Numbered from the stretch's first letter, positions 7,970 through 15,941 are shown. The stretch: 15,941 nucleotides of DNA from Tidjanibacter sp. (GCA_017547065.1 JAFYRC010000320.1:1-15941), one strand, 5' to 3'. Numbers and translations are program-made. The notes: generated from the sequence alone by a model not told the origin.

Positions 7970-8003
7970 AAAATAAGGGGACCCGCAAAGGTCCCCTTAT
8001 TTT
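7970..8003. terminator. Bidirectional terminator between radC and the lipocalin gene
   Basis: Arms AAAATAAGGGGACC (7970-7983) and GGTCCCCTTATTTT (7990-8003) pair perfectly over 14 bases with a six-base CGCAAA loop. The flanking A and T runs make it work on both strands, fitting its place between two convergent genes whose stops lie 22 bases upstream and 4 bases downstream of it. Confidence 0.92.
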
Positions 8004-8006
8004 GTG

Positions 8007-8546
8007 TTATTGCTCCACGAAAATCACGTCCGAGAGGTCGTAACCCCTGTCGCGTAGGCGGGCAAAAATGCCGTCTATTGTAGCCTTGGGCAGGGATGGA
8101 GTGCGGGAGAGCACCCAGAGGTAGTTGGGGCTGCCGCCACCCACCACCGAGTAGGAGTAGTCGGGGGCCACCTCGAGGATGTTGTACTCGGCAGGGAAGA
8201 GGAAGAAGGTCACCATCAACTGCCCGGGGGTGTCGGTAGTGCGGGCTGTGGCGGTTGCCTTGCGGTGTTTACCCCTTTTGAGTCCCTCGTTGGTAACGCC
8301 AATTTTGCCGTCGGGACGCACGGTGTAGGTGGCCACAACGTGGCTCATACCCTTCTCGAAGGAGTGGGGCTTGCGGACAACCTCATACCAACGTCCCTGG
8401 TAGCGTTCCAGGTCTACGGTGGCGGTTGTGGGGGCATTGTTGGCTTTGCTCTTTTTGGGAGGCTCGGCGGCGAAGAGATTGTAGCACCCGAAGGCCAGGC
8501 AGATGAACATCAGGCGAAGGGTTGTGCGGAGGGAGAAAGTTCTCAT
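8007..8546 (-). CDS. Exported lipocalin family protein (Blc-like)
   Basis: This 179-residue protein resembles bacterial lipocalins of the Blc type, small beta-barrels in the envelope that bind lipids. A basic N-terminus and a hydrophobic stretch (about residues 10-27) form a signal sequence, with likely cleavage after FAA. Cys21 lies in AFGC, a poor lipobox, so lipidation is doubtful. The lipocalin signature GRWYEVVRKPHSFEKG is at residues 51-66, and the C-terminal NYLWVLSRTPSLP (141-153) matches the second conserved Blc segment. A low-complexity linker of Lys, Ala and Thr follows the signal. It is a single gene, divergent from the radical SAM gene and convergent with radC. The ligand cannot be read from sequence. 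Confidence 0.88.
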   Translation of the reverse strand: MRTFSLRTTLRLMFICLAFGCYNLFAAEPPKKSKANNAPTTATVDLERYQGRWYEVVRKPHSFEKGMSHVVATYTVRPDGKIGVTNEGLKRGKHRKATATARTTDTPGQLMVTFFLFPAEYNILEVAPDYSYSVVGGGSPNYLWVLSRTPSLPKATIDGIFARLRDRGYDLSDVIFVEQ

Positions 8547-8613
8547 GGCGGAAAATGTTTTTATGTTCTACACACCACAAAGCGACAAATGGAGTGCCAA
8601 TGTGAGTAAATGG

Positions 8614-8630
8614 GGAACAAAATTTGTTCC
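8614..8630. promoter_or_regulatory. Perfect 17-base palindrome over the radical SAM promoter
   Basis: GGAACAAA-A-TTTGTTCC has eight-base perfect arms around a single A. Its right arm contains the TTTG -33 box (8623-8626) of the radical SAM promoter. The left arm places a TTTG on the opposite strand, facing the lipocalin gene. It looks like a binding site for a dimeric regulator, but no regulator is known here. Confidence 0.45.
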
Positions 8631-8654
8631 GCTCACCAAAAAATAGTACCTTCG
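8623..8654 (+). promoter_or_regulatory. Promoter of the radical SAM-prfB pair
   Basis: TTTG at 8623-8626 is followed after 20 bases by TACCTTCG at 8647-8654, seven of eight matches to TAnnTTTG counting the free positions. The predicted start point near 8661 lies downstream of the earlier in-frame ATG at 8610. This favours ATG 8688 as the true start of the gene. Confidence 0.65.
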
Positions 8655-8687
8655 TGGGCGAAACCCACGATAAACACACTGTCCGAC

Positions 8688-9458
8688 ATGACAATCCTCT
8701 ACGACAATATGATCTTCGGCCCCATCCACTCCCGTAGGCTGGGACTCTCGTTGGGTATCAATCTGTTGCCCACGGATTGTAAGCTCTGCTCGTTCAACTG
8801 CATCTACTGTGAGTGTGGCTGGACGCTGGGCGGTAAGGCCCCGAGGTTTAACGATAAGGAGGCCGTGTTGAGGATGTTGGAGGAGAAACTTTCGGAGATG
8901 GTGGCTGATGGCACCCCTCCCGATGTGTTGACCTTTGCCGGCAACGGCGAGCCCACAATGCACCCCCACTTCGAGGAGATTGTGGAGAGGGTTGTGGCTC
9001 TGCGCGATAGGCTTTGCCCCAAGGCGAAGGTGTCGGTGCTCACCAATGCCACAATGCTCCATAGGGAGAGTGTGCAGAGGGCGTTGAGGATGGTTGATAA
9101 CCCAATCTTGAAGCTCGACTCGGCCTTTGATAAGACGGTGCAGCTGATTGATAAACCCATGGGTCACTACTCGGTGGCCGATGTGGTGGAGCAGATGAAA
9201 CGCTTCGAGGGCGAGTGTATTGTGCAGACGATGTTCTTGCGCGGTGAGTTTGAGGGTCAGGTGGTTGATAACGCAACCCCCGAGGATGTTGAGGCGTGGC
9301 TGGCACTTGTGGCGGAGATTGCACCCCGCAGTGTGATGGTCTACACCGTCGACCGCGACACCCCTGCGCCCAACTTGTATAAGGTGCCCGTAGAGGAACT
9401 GCAAGCCATTGCAGAGAGGGTGCGTGCGCTGGGCATTGAATGTAGTGTGGCGGGTTAG
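8688..9458 (+). CDS. Radical SAM protein, COG0731-like, function unknown
   Basis: This 256-residue protein is a radical SAM enzyme. Near its N-terminus CSFNCIYC gives the CxxxCxxC motif that binds the 4Fe-4S cluster, preceded by GPIHSRRLGLSLGINLLP and followed by ECGW. FAGNGEPTMHP is the GEP-type SAM-binding segment, and SVLTNATML and ILKLDSAFD are further strands of the half-barrel. The pattern matches COG0731 Fe-S oxidoreductases, distantly related to the tRNA wyosine enzyme TYW1, but the substrate is unknown. ATG 8688 was chosen over the upstream ATG 8610 because conservation begins at MTILYDNMIFGPIHSRRLG and the promoter lies between them. prfB starts 21 bases after the stop, so the two are probably co-transcribed. 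Confidence 0.88.
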   Translation: MTILYDNMIFGPIHSRRLGLSLGINLLPTDCKLCSFNCIYCECGWTLGGKAPRFNDKEAVLRMLEEKLSEMVADGTPPDVLTFAGNGEPTMHPHFEEIVERVVALRDRLCPKAKVSVLTNATMLHRESVQRALRMVDNPILKLDSAFDKTVQLIDKPMGHYSVADVVEQMKRFEGECIVQTMFLRGEFEGQVVDNATPEDVEAWLALVAEIAPRSVMVYTVDRDTPAPNLYKVPVEELQAIAERVRALGIECSVAG

Positions 9459-9479
9459 GAACTCGTTAGTAGAGAGAAG

Positions 9480-10595
9480 ATGACAACAGCAGAACAAATA
9501 AAAGACCTTGTGCAGAGGCGCGATGCTTTGTGTCGCTACCTGGCCATCGAAGACAAGCGTATTGCCTTCGAGGAGGAGCAACTCAAAACCACCGCCCCCG
9601 ACTTTTGGGACCGCCCCGAGGAGGCTGAAAAGCAACTCAAAAAGGTGGCCTCCATTAAGGCGTGGATTGACGCCTACGTGGAACTGTCGGGCTTGGTGGA
9701 CGACCTTGAGGTTACGGCCGAATTTGTGCGCGAGGGTGGAGCAACCGAGCAGGAGCTCGACGAACTCTATGCCCGCACATTAGAGGCTACTGAAGCCCTC
9801 GAGATGAAGAATATGTTGCGTGGCGAGGAGGATAAGCTCGGCGCAGTGGTCGACATCAATAGTGGTGCCGGTGGTACGGAGAGCCTCGACTGGGCCTCGA
9901 TGCTGATGAGAATGTACACCCGCTGGGGTGAGCGCAACGGCTTCAAGGTGAGGGTTGCGGACCTGCAACCCGGCGAGGAGGTGGGTGTGAAGTCGGCAAC
10001 CTTGTTGTTCGAGGGCGACTATGCCTATGGTTACCTCAAGAGCGAGAGCGGAGTGCACCGTATGGTGCGCCTTTCGCCCTTCAATGCCAACAACAAGCGC
10101 CAGACAACCTTTGCATCGGTGTTTGTGTCGCCACAGGTGGACGACACCATCGAGATTAATATCAACCCTGCCGACTACGAGTGGGATACCTACCGCAGTA
10201 GTGGCGCGGGTGGTCAGAACGTCAACAAGGTGGAGACGGGTGTGCGTCTGCGCTACCACGGTAAGGACCCCGATACGGGCGAGGTGGTGGAGTTCCTCAT
10301 TGAGAACACCGAGACCCGCTCGCAGCTCGACAACCGCAACAATGCCCTTCGTATTCTGCGCTCGAAGCTCTACCAGCGAGAGCTCGACAAACGTATGGCA
10401 GTGCAGAATGAGTTGGAGAAGAGTAAAAAACGCATCGAGTGGGGCTCACAGATTCGCTCCTACGTTTTTGACGACCGCCGAGTGAAGGATCACCGTACGG
10501 GCCACCAGACTTCGGCTGTGGATGCGGTGATGGACGGCGACATCGACGCCTTCATCAAGGCCTACCTTATGGAATTTAGCGATACGGAGAAGTAG
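9480..10595 (+). CDS. prfB: Peptide chain release factor 2, uninterrupted frame
   Basis: RF2 ends translation at UGA and UAA stop codons. The 371-residue protein has the SPF stop-recognition tripeptide at residues 199-201 (MVRLSPFNANNKRQTT), which separates RF2 from RF1. The GGQ motif that triggers peptide release is at residues 244-246 in SSGAGGQNVNKVETG. In E. coli and many other bacteria the frame is broken near codon 26 by a UGA that needs a +1 shift. Here the matching place reads TAC CTG GCC (9537-9545, residues Y20-L21-A22) and the frame is continuous. The gene follows the radical SAM gene by 21 bases and ends before a bidirectional terminator. Confidence 0.97.
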   Translation: MTTAEQIKDLVQRRDALCRYLAIEDKRIAFEEEQLKTTAPDFWDRPEEAEKQLKKVASIKAWIDAYVELSGLVDDLEVTAEFVREGGATEQELDELYARTLEATEALEMKNMLRGEEDKLGAVVDINSGAGGTESLDWASMLMRMYTRWGERNGFKVRVADLQPGEEVGVKSATLLFEGDYAYGYLKSESGVHRMVRLSPFNANNKRQTTFASVFVSPQVDDTIEININPADYEWDTYRSSGAGGQNVNKVETGVRLRYHGKDPDTGEVVEFLIENTETRSQLDNRNNALRILRSKLYQRELDKRMAVQNELEKSKKRIEWGSQIRSYVFDDRRVKDHRTGHQTSAVDAVMDGDIDAFIKAYLMEFSDTEK

Positions 10596-10628
10596 CTGGC
10601 GGAGCTATCAGCAATCCGCAGATAACAA

Positions 10629-10656
10629 AAAAGCGAGCGCAAATACGCTCGCTTTT
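10629..10656. terminator. Bidirectional terminator between prfB and the lipoprotein gene
   Basis: Arms AAAAGCGAGCG (10629-10639) and CGCTCGCTTTT (10646-10656) pair perfectly over 11 bases around a CAAATA loop. A-tract and T-tract flanks make it symmetrical, suiting the two convergent genes on either side. Confidence 0.9.
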
Positions 10657-10677
10657 CTTATTTGGTCGCTCCGAATT

Positions 10678-12363
10678 CTATTTCATGAACGAAGCGTAGT
10701 TGCCAAAGAAACCCTTGGTGTTGCCAATCAACTCACGGTTGCTGGTGTTTGTGGTGTTGGTGAAGACGATACGGTTGAAGGCCTTGTTGGTCATCTGTTT
10801 TGCCTCGCCCTGGTTGGTGCCAACCGAACCACTAACATCGGAGTTGGTGTTGTCCTGGATGGCAGGTTTGCCGTTGAAGGTACCCTTGATGAAGTTGTCG
10901 TTGTTACCCTTCATATCGAGTGCAAACTTGTAGGTTCCGTCGCCATTGTTGGTAACTTCCAATACACCCGAAGTGATCAGGTCGAAGTACTCCGACTTGC
11001 CATCGTGAACGCACGAACCATAGATGGTACGGTTCTGATCCTCGAAGCCCTGGTCAACGGTGAGTGCGCTACCCGACTCGTTTACGATATACTTACCGCT
11101 GGGGATACCGCTCTGGAAGTTGCTGTTGACATCCACATTCACACCAAGCTGAACAAACTCGTTGCGACTCTTGTCGTAGAGGTATACATACCAGTAGGGA
11201 ACGCTCAATGTGCCGTTGTCGTAGAGGTAGCGACCCATGTAGAGGATCATACACTCGTCGAACTTGAAGTTTACATCCTTACGGTCAGCACCGGTGTAGC
11301 CGGGAACAATCTGCACCTGGTTGTTGGTGAGTTTGCTCTTGTAGCCGCCCTGAACGCCATAGGTTTCGGTGGTGATGTCGTAGAGGTTGTTACCCTTCGA
11401 GGTGATTTTGATGAAACCGTCGGTCATCATATCTACGTAGGAGGTGGGCTCCTGGGTGATGTAGGCGATGTTTTCGCCTTTCTCGTTGGTGATGAGCGAC
11501 TCGGTGATGTCAATCTTCATCACAGCAGCACCCATCAGAGTCTTGGAGGTGAGAGTACCATAGGTGTCGATGTCGAACTGACCATTGGGCAGAATCATAC
11601 CATTCTCGTCGCAGATGAGCTGATACTCTGCAAAGTAGGCGCTGTAAGTGTCAGTCCTACCGGTTGCCTGTTGGTTGAGGAACACCCTGAAATAGTTCTC
11701 GTCCATGATGTAGATATCCCAGTAGGTCTGGTTGCCCTTCAAGGGGTAGTAGATTGCGTAGGCATAGTAGGGCTGGTAGGTGGTGTAGATGAAATCATCG
11801 CTCAAACCACAGAAGTCAACCTCACCCTCGTAGCGGCAGATGATGGGTTTTGTTTTACCCACAGCCACACCGGCCTCCTTGTTGAGTTTCTTAGCCTCGA
11901 AGTCAACGTCCATGATGTAGGTGTTACCCTTGCCGTGCTGGATGTTGATCTTGCCCTTGTTGATGAGCCACATGGCGTAGGTGTTGTAGTCGCCACTCTC
12001 CATGTTTACGTAGGTCGAGCCGGAGAGGATGTTGCTGTAGGCACCCTCGGTGAGCTCCAAGTTACCGAAACTATACTCGCCTGCAGGAATCTTGCCATCC
12101 ACAAGGTTGAACTGCAACTCCAACGAGAGAATACGGGTGGTTGCAGCCTCGCCTGCGGCATTGGTGTCAATGGTTGCCAAGCGGAGGATGTAGGTACTCT
12201 CGCTATCGCCTCGCTGTGCCAAACCCTTGTGGGTAAGCATTGCGGAGTTCATGTTAAGTCCGTAGTACATATTGTCCTTGTTGATGTCGGGAACTTCGAG
12301 TTTTGAAGTACACGAGCTAAACGCAAACAGCGCAAGAACAATTGCCAACAGAGATTTTTTCAT
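10678..12363 (-). CDS. Surface lipoprotein with three internal repeats, function unknown
   Basis: I do not recognise a family. The 561-residue protein starts with a lipoprotein signal, MKKSLLAIVLALFAFSSC, with the lipidated cysteine at residue 18. Three copies of one pattern follow. Each has a tyrosine-rich strand region, then (I/L)PxGx(Y/F) at 92-97 (IPAGEY), 258-263 (LPNGQF) and 420-425 (IPSGKY). A segment with a buried-strand look then ends in a xGNxY-type turn: INKGKINIQHGKGNTYIM at 134-151, TDGFIKITSKGNNLYDI at 314-330, TSGVLEVTNNGDGTYKF at 464-480. The spacing is about 162-166 residues. Asn, Thr, Tyr and Gly are frequent, as in secreted beta-rich proteins of Bacteroidota. The C-terminal 60 residues are Asn/Thr-rich. 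There is no SusC/SusD or enzyme partner nearby. Confidence 0.85.
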   Translation of the reverse strand: MKKSLLAIVLALFAFSSCTSKLEVPDINKDNMYYGLNMNSAMLTHKGLAQRGDSESTYILRLATIDTNAAGEAATTRILSLELQFNLVDGKIPAGEYSFGNLELTEGAYSNILSGSTYVNMESGDYNTYAMWLINKGKINIQHGKGNTYIMDVDFEAKKLNKEAGVAVGKTKPIICRYEGEVDFCGLSDDFIYTTYQPYYAYAIYYPLKGNQTYWDIYIMDENYFRVFLNQQATGRTDTYSAYFAEYQLICDENGMILPNGQFDIDTYGTLTSKTLMGAAVMKIDITESLITNEKGENIAYITQEPTSYVDMMTDGFIKITSKGNNLYDITTETYGVQGGYKSKLTNNQVQIVPGYTGADRKDVNFKFDECMILYMGRYLYDNGTLSVPYWYVYLYDKSRNEFVQLGVNVDVNSNFQSGIPSGKYIVNESGSALTVDQGFEDQNRTIYGSCVHDGKSEYFDLITSGVLEVTNNGDGTYKFALDMKGNNDNFIKGTFNGKPAIQDNTNSDVSGSVGTNQGEAKQMTNKAFNRIVFTNTTNTSNRELIGNTKGFFGNYASFMK

Positions 12364-12398
12364 AGTTGTTATTTGGGGTTTAAATTTCTATTTGGGCA

Positions 12399-12406
12399 CA
12401 AAGATA
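12399..12406 (-). promoter_or_regulatory. -7 box of the lipoprotein gene
   Basis: On the minus strand TATCTTTG (12406-12399) matches TAnnTTTG exactly, 35 bases before the lipoprotein ATG in an A/T-rich stretch. No good TTTG lies 19-22 bases upstream of it, only a TTTA at 24, so the -33 box is weak. It implies the lipoprotein is transcribed apart from the M16 genes upstream. Confidence 0.6.
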
Positions 12407-12457
12407 TAAATATATTTTTAATAAGCGGTATAAACTCCTCCAAACGCCCCATTTTTT

Positions 12458-13708
12458 CTATCCAACGATGGTTGTGGTGAGGTTGCTGGGAATGAGCCAC
12501 TTGGAGGCTACTTCTTGCAGGTGGGAGGCTTGGGCTGTGGCCACTTGGTGAAGGAGCCTTTCGGTGTAGCCGTTATCGGTGCCGTTTTGGATGTTCTCGA
12601 TGGTTACATCTGCCACGCCGAAGGGGCCGTCGAAGATGCGCATCACGTCGCCAAAGATGATGTTTTTGACCATCTGCAATTCCCTTTCATCCATGGGCTT
12701 GGAGCAGAATCGCTCCACTTCGTGTATCATCTCCTCGATGGCTGCCTCGGTGTAGTCGGAGGCCACATCGGCACTCATCACAAAGTAGCCGCTCTGGTCG
12801 AGATTTATCATTGCCGAGTAGGCGCCATAGGTGTAGCCGTGCCTCTCACGAAGGTTTTGCATCAGCCTCGATCCGAAGTAGCCACCCATGGCGGTTGCTA
12901 CCATCTGCATGGGGATGAAATCGGGGTGGGTGCGAGGGAATAGCGGGGTGCCGATTTTCAGGCACGACTGTACGGCTCCCTCCACGTTGAGGGTGGCAAA
13001 ATGCTGGGGTGCCGGTGCGGGTATGGTGCGCTCCAATGTGGTACCGTGGGGCAGCTGCTCCAAGATGGCCATCGTGCGGGCAATGTGTTCGTCGGTGATG
13101 TCGCCACAGAGCACTGCAAAACAATTCTCGGCGGTGTAGTGGGTGCGGTAGAATTCCTCTACATCACCTCTACAAAGCGAGTCGTAGGCCTCGGCAGGCG
13201 AGGTGATACCATAGGGGTGTTCTGCGCCGAAGAGACTCTTGCCAAAAAGCTCGCGGGAGAGGTGGTCGGGCTTGCTGCGCTGGACGATAAGCTGCTCCTT
13301 GCGCTTGGCGCAGTAGACCTCAATCTCCTTTTCGGGGAAGGTGGGGTGGAGCACCACCTGCTCGGCAATCTCGAAGGTCTCGGTTGCAAACTTGGAGAGC
13401 GAGCAGTAGGTCAACACGGCCCAGTCGCGGTCGATGTTGGCATCGAAATAGGAGCCAACAAAGTCCAGTCGCTCGGCGATTTCGAGAGCCGAAAAACGCT
13501 CCGTACCCTCGGAGAGGGTGTTGATGGTGGCCGACGCACTAAATGGTACGCTCTGCCACGAGGTGCCGGCTCGGAATATGAAACTCACCCTGATGACTCC
13601 CTGCTTGGAGTTGTGCATTGTGTAGAGGCGGGTGCCGTTGGCACAGGTGTGCAGGGTGGTGTGGGGCACTCGCAATTCGGGTGTGAGGTTTATTGGTGGA
13701 CGTTGCAT
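12458..13708 (-). CDS. M16 family peptidase subunit lacking the zinc motif
   Basis: This 416-residue protein has the two-domain M16B fold: the N-terminal LxNGxxxx...VSFIFRAGTSWQ region and a C-terminal half with AMGGYFGSRLMQNLRERHGYTYGAYS (about 273-298). The zinc-binding HxxEH is missing; its place reads NTLSEGTE at residues 63-70, so the protein should not be catalytic alone. It keeps the Arg/Tyr pair in LRERHGYTYG (286-295) that in two-subunit M16B enzymes contacts the substrate carboxyl group. There is no signal peptide. The start is 23 bases after the stop of the zinc-bearing partner, so the two very likely form a heterodimer from one transcript. The substrate is unknown. Confidence 0.9.
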   Translation of the reverse strand: MQRPPINLTPELRVPHTTLHTCANGTRLYTMHNSKQGVIRVSFIFRAGTSWQSVPFSASATINTLSEGTERFSALEIAERLDFVGSYFDANIDRDWAVLTYCSLSKFATETFEIAEQVVLHPTFPEKEIEVYCAKRKEQLIVQRSKPDHLSRELFGKSLFGAEHPYGITSPAEAYDSLCRGDVEEFYRTHYTAENCFAVLCGDITDEHIARTMAILEQLPHGTTLERTIPAPAPQHFATLNVEGAVQSCLKIGTPLFPRTHPDFIPMQMVATAMGGYFGSRLMQNLRERHGYTYGAYSAMINLDQSGYFVMSADVASDYTEAAIEEMIHEVERFCSKPMDERELQMVKNIIFGDVMRIFDGPFGVADVTIENIQNGTDNGYTERLLHQVATAQASHLQEVASKWLIPSNLTTTIVG

Positions 13709-13731
13709 TGTTGTCGCTTTGAAGAGGGTGT

Positions 13732-14970
13732 CTATTTTGTTTTGCGGTAGATGAGGGTGGCACTGCGCTCGGGAGTGAGTTTGGTGCGTACGTAGGATGC
13801 AATCTCCTCGGCGGAGATGGAGCGATAGATTTCAACCTCGCCGTTGAGGAGGGCCATGTCGCCCAACATTGCATAGTAGCCGAGGTTCATCGCCTTGTTC
13901 ATCACGTTCAACTCACCAAAGGTGATGTTGGCCTCAAACTTGTTTTTTACTTTTTGGAGTTCATAATCGCCAATGGGCTCCTCGGCCAACAAGCGCAACT
14001 CCTCATAGAGAGCCTCCTCGGCCTGCTCGATGGTTACACCCGAGCAGAGCTGGCCCGTAAGGATCAACATTCCGTTGCCTACCTCTCCAGTGATGTAGGC
14101 GTTGGTGGCGGAGAAAATCTGCTTTTGCTTAACCAGGTGCTGGAACAGACGTGCCGATTCACCGCCTGCAAGGAGGTCTGTGAGCAGGTCGCAGAGGTAA
14201 TATCCCCTCTCCTTACGACCCTCCATAAGGAAGCCGATGGTGATTTGGTCGGCGGGCACAGCGCTTTCGATTACCTTTCTCACGGGTGCTGCCAGAGGGC
14301 TCTGTTCTACGTTGCCACGCACGGGAGTGGGGAGTGCGGGAAGGTGGCCAAAATATCTCTCGGCAGCCTCAAACACTCGCTCGGGCTCGATGTTGGCCGA
14401 CACACTCAGAATAGCTCCGGATGGTACGTAGAAGCGGTCGTAGAACGATTTGACCTCCTCTAACGAAGCCTCGCGGATGTGGTCGGGAGTGAGGCCGATG
14501 ACGGGCCAACGGTAGGGACTCGTGGTGTAGACCATGTCGCGCAGGGTGTGCCACTGCTCGCCATAGGGGCGGTTGAGGTAGCGCTGGCGGAACTCCTCAA
14601 TCACCACACTCTTCTCCACCTCGAGGGTGTCGGCGTCGATGTTAAGACCCCTCATGCGATCGGCCTCCAACCACAAGTCCGTCTCGAAGTTCTCCTTGGG
14701 CATGGTGACGTAGAAGTCGGTGTAGTCGGCCGAGGTGAAGGCGTTGTTCTCGCCACACACCTCCTGCACGGGGGTGTCGTAGCTGGGTACGGCCTCGGTG
14801 CCTCGAAACATCAGGTGTTCGGAGAGGTGGGCAAAACCCGTGCGTGTGGGCGACTCGTCGGCCGAGCCCACGGCATAGAGAATATTCACGGCAGCCATAC
14901 CCGAACAATCGTCGTGGTTGGCCAGCACTCGCAATCCGTTGGCGAGGGTGTGTTGTTTGAATTCAATCAT
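13732..14970 (-). CDS. M16 family zinc peptidase, catalytic subunit
   Basis: This 412-residue protein carries the inverted zinc motif of the pitrilysin/MPP family, HLSEH at residues 48-52, followed by MFRGT. The third zinc ligand would be a glutamate at 125 or 126 in VVIEEFRQR. GENNAFTSADYTDFYVTMP and the conserved NRPYGEQWHTL segment also fit the family. At the C-terminal place where active single-chain enzymes have LRExxGxxY, it reads LVKQKQIFSATNAYI, so the Arg/Tyr pair is lost; the downstream gene supplies it. There is no signal peptide, so it is probably cytoplasmic. It is the first gene of the pair, with a candidate promoter about 100 bases upstream. Confidence 0.92.
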   Translation of the reverse strand: MIEFKQHTLANGLRVLANHDDCSGMAAVNILYAVGSADESPTRTGFAHLSEHLMFRGTEAVPSYDTPVQEVCGENNAFTSADYTDFYVTMPKENFETDLWLEADRMRGLNIDADTLEVEKSVVIEEFRQRYLNRPYGEQWHTLRDMVYTTSPYRWPVIGLTPDHIREASLEEVKSFYDRFYVPSGAILSVSANIEPERVFEAAERYFGHLPALPTPVRGNVEQSPLAAPVRKVIESAVPADQITIGFLMEGRKERGYYLCDLLTDLLAGGESARLFQHLVKQKQIFSATNAYITGEVGNGMLILTGQLCSGVTIEQAEEALYEELRLLAEEPIGDYELQKVKNKFEANITFGELNVMNKAMNLGYYAMLGDMALLNGEVEIYRSISAEEIASYVRTKLTPERSATLIYRKTK

Positions 14971-15025
14971 CGTTGCAAATGGTGCAATGTGAAAAAATGT
15001 TTAAATTCGTTTTCCTTGTTGACGG

Positions 15026-15059
15026 CTGCTTTGCAGGGTGTTTTTCGTGTACGCACACG
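15026..15059 (-). other. Two small hairpins in the predicted leader of the M16 genes
   Basis: CTGC-TTT-GCAG (15026-15036) and CGTGT-ACGC-ACACG (15046-15059) are perfect short inverted repeats. They would both lie in the roughly 90-base untranslated leader if transcription starts from the promoter at 15068-15098. They are short enough that chance is possible. Confidence 0.35.
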
Positions 15060-15067
15060 GTGCTGAG

Positions 15068-15098
15068 CGAAAGTAAGCCGTTTATAATCAGCCCCAAA
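15068..15098 (-). promoter_or_regulatory. Candidate promoter of the M16 peptidase genes
   Basis: On the minus strand TTTG (15098-15095) is followed after 19 bases by TACTTTCG (15075-15068). This is one base from TAnnTTTG and has the same TTCG ending as the radical SAM promoter. Spacing is ideal, and a leader of about 90 bases would result. Confidence 0.55.
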
Positions 15099-15128
15099 CC
15101 GCCTCTTGTGAGATTGTTATTTTTGTAA

Positions 15129-15941
<813 letters not shown>

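Noticed and set aside
8484..8486. Cys21 of the lipocalin as a lipoprotein attachment site
   Set aside because: The preceding residues AFG lack the Leu/Val/Ile expected at the -3 position. A normal signal peptidase site after FAA is at least as likely, so it was not called a lipoprotein.
8610..8687. A 26-residue N-terminal extension of the radical SAM protein from ATG 8610
   Set aside because: The predicted promoter and start point lie downstream of this ATG, and family similarity begins at the ATG at 8688.
11005..12306. A 433-codon open frame on the plus strand within the lipoprotein gene
   Set aside because: The product is a Val/Gly/His-rich mirror of the minus-strand gene with no signal or domain. 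The minus-strand product has a lipobox, internal repeats and a promoter.

Overview
This window is a chromosomal segment from a member of the Bacteroidota, most likely order Bacteroidales. Three things support this. The ribosomal block has the order rpsM-rpsK-rpsD-rpoA-rplQ. Start codons are preceded by A-rich leaders rather than Shine-Dalgarno sequences. Several genes have Bacteroidota-type promoters, with a TAnnTTTG -7 box and a TTTG -33 box 19-22 bases upstream. Pyruvate:ferredoxin oxidoreductase at the right edge suggests an anaerobe. A Rikenellaceae (Alistipes-like) gut organism would fit, but the genus cannot be settled from this sequence.

Layout. 1-3122 (+): the end of the ribosomal protein operon (S13, S11, S4, RNA polymerase alpha, L17), closed by a strong GNRA-loop terminator. 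L17 has a long Ala/Lys/Glu-rich repetitive tail. 3330-4476 (-): pepE (dipeptidase E) followed by a YraN-family nuclease-like gene. 4477-4827: a divergent intergenic region with a pepE promoter, a G-rich patch and a consensus acpP promoter. 4828-7948 (+): acpP, a hairpin terminator, then fabF, rnc and radC closely packed. 8007-8546 (-): an exported lipocalin that converges on radC across a shared perfect-stem terminator. 8688-10595 (+): a radical SAM gene of COG0731 type and prfB (RF2), 21 bases apart. 10678-12363 (-): a large lipoprotein with three internal repeats, converging on prfB across another bidirectional terminator. 12458-14970 (-): two adjacent M16 peptidase genes that divide the zinc site and the Arg/Tyr site between them. 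14971-15359: a divergent intergenic region with promoters both ways and a structured leader. 15360-15941 (+): the first 194 codons of pyruvate:ferredoxin oxidoreductase, cut by the window edge.

Most of the window is housekeeping: translation, transcription, fatty-acid synthesis, RNA processing and central anaerobic metabolism. There is no tRNA, rRNA, insertion sequence, CRISPR array or phage gene. I see no clear novel multi-gene system. The most interesting items are the three-repeat lipoprotein of unknown function, the split M16 pair, the radical SAM gene paired with RF2 and the palindrome on its promoter, an RF2 gene without the programmed frameshift, the L17 tail, and the hairpin-rich leader of the oxidoreductase gene.
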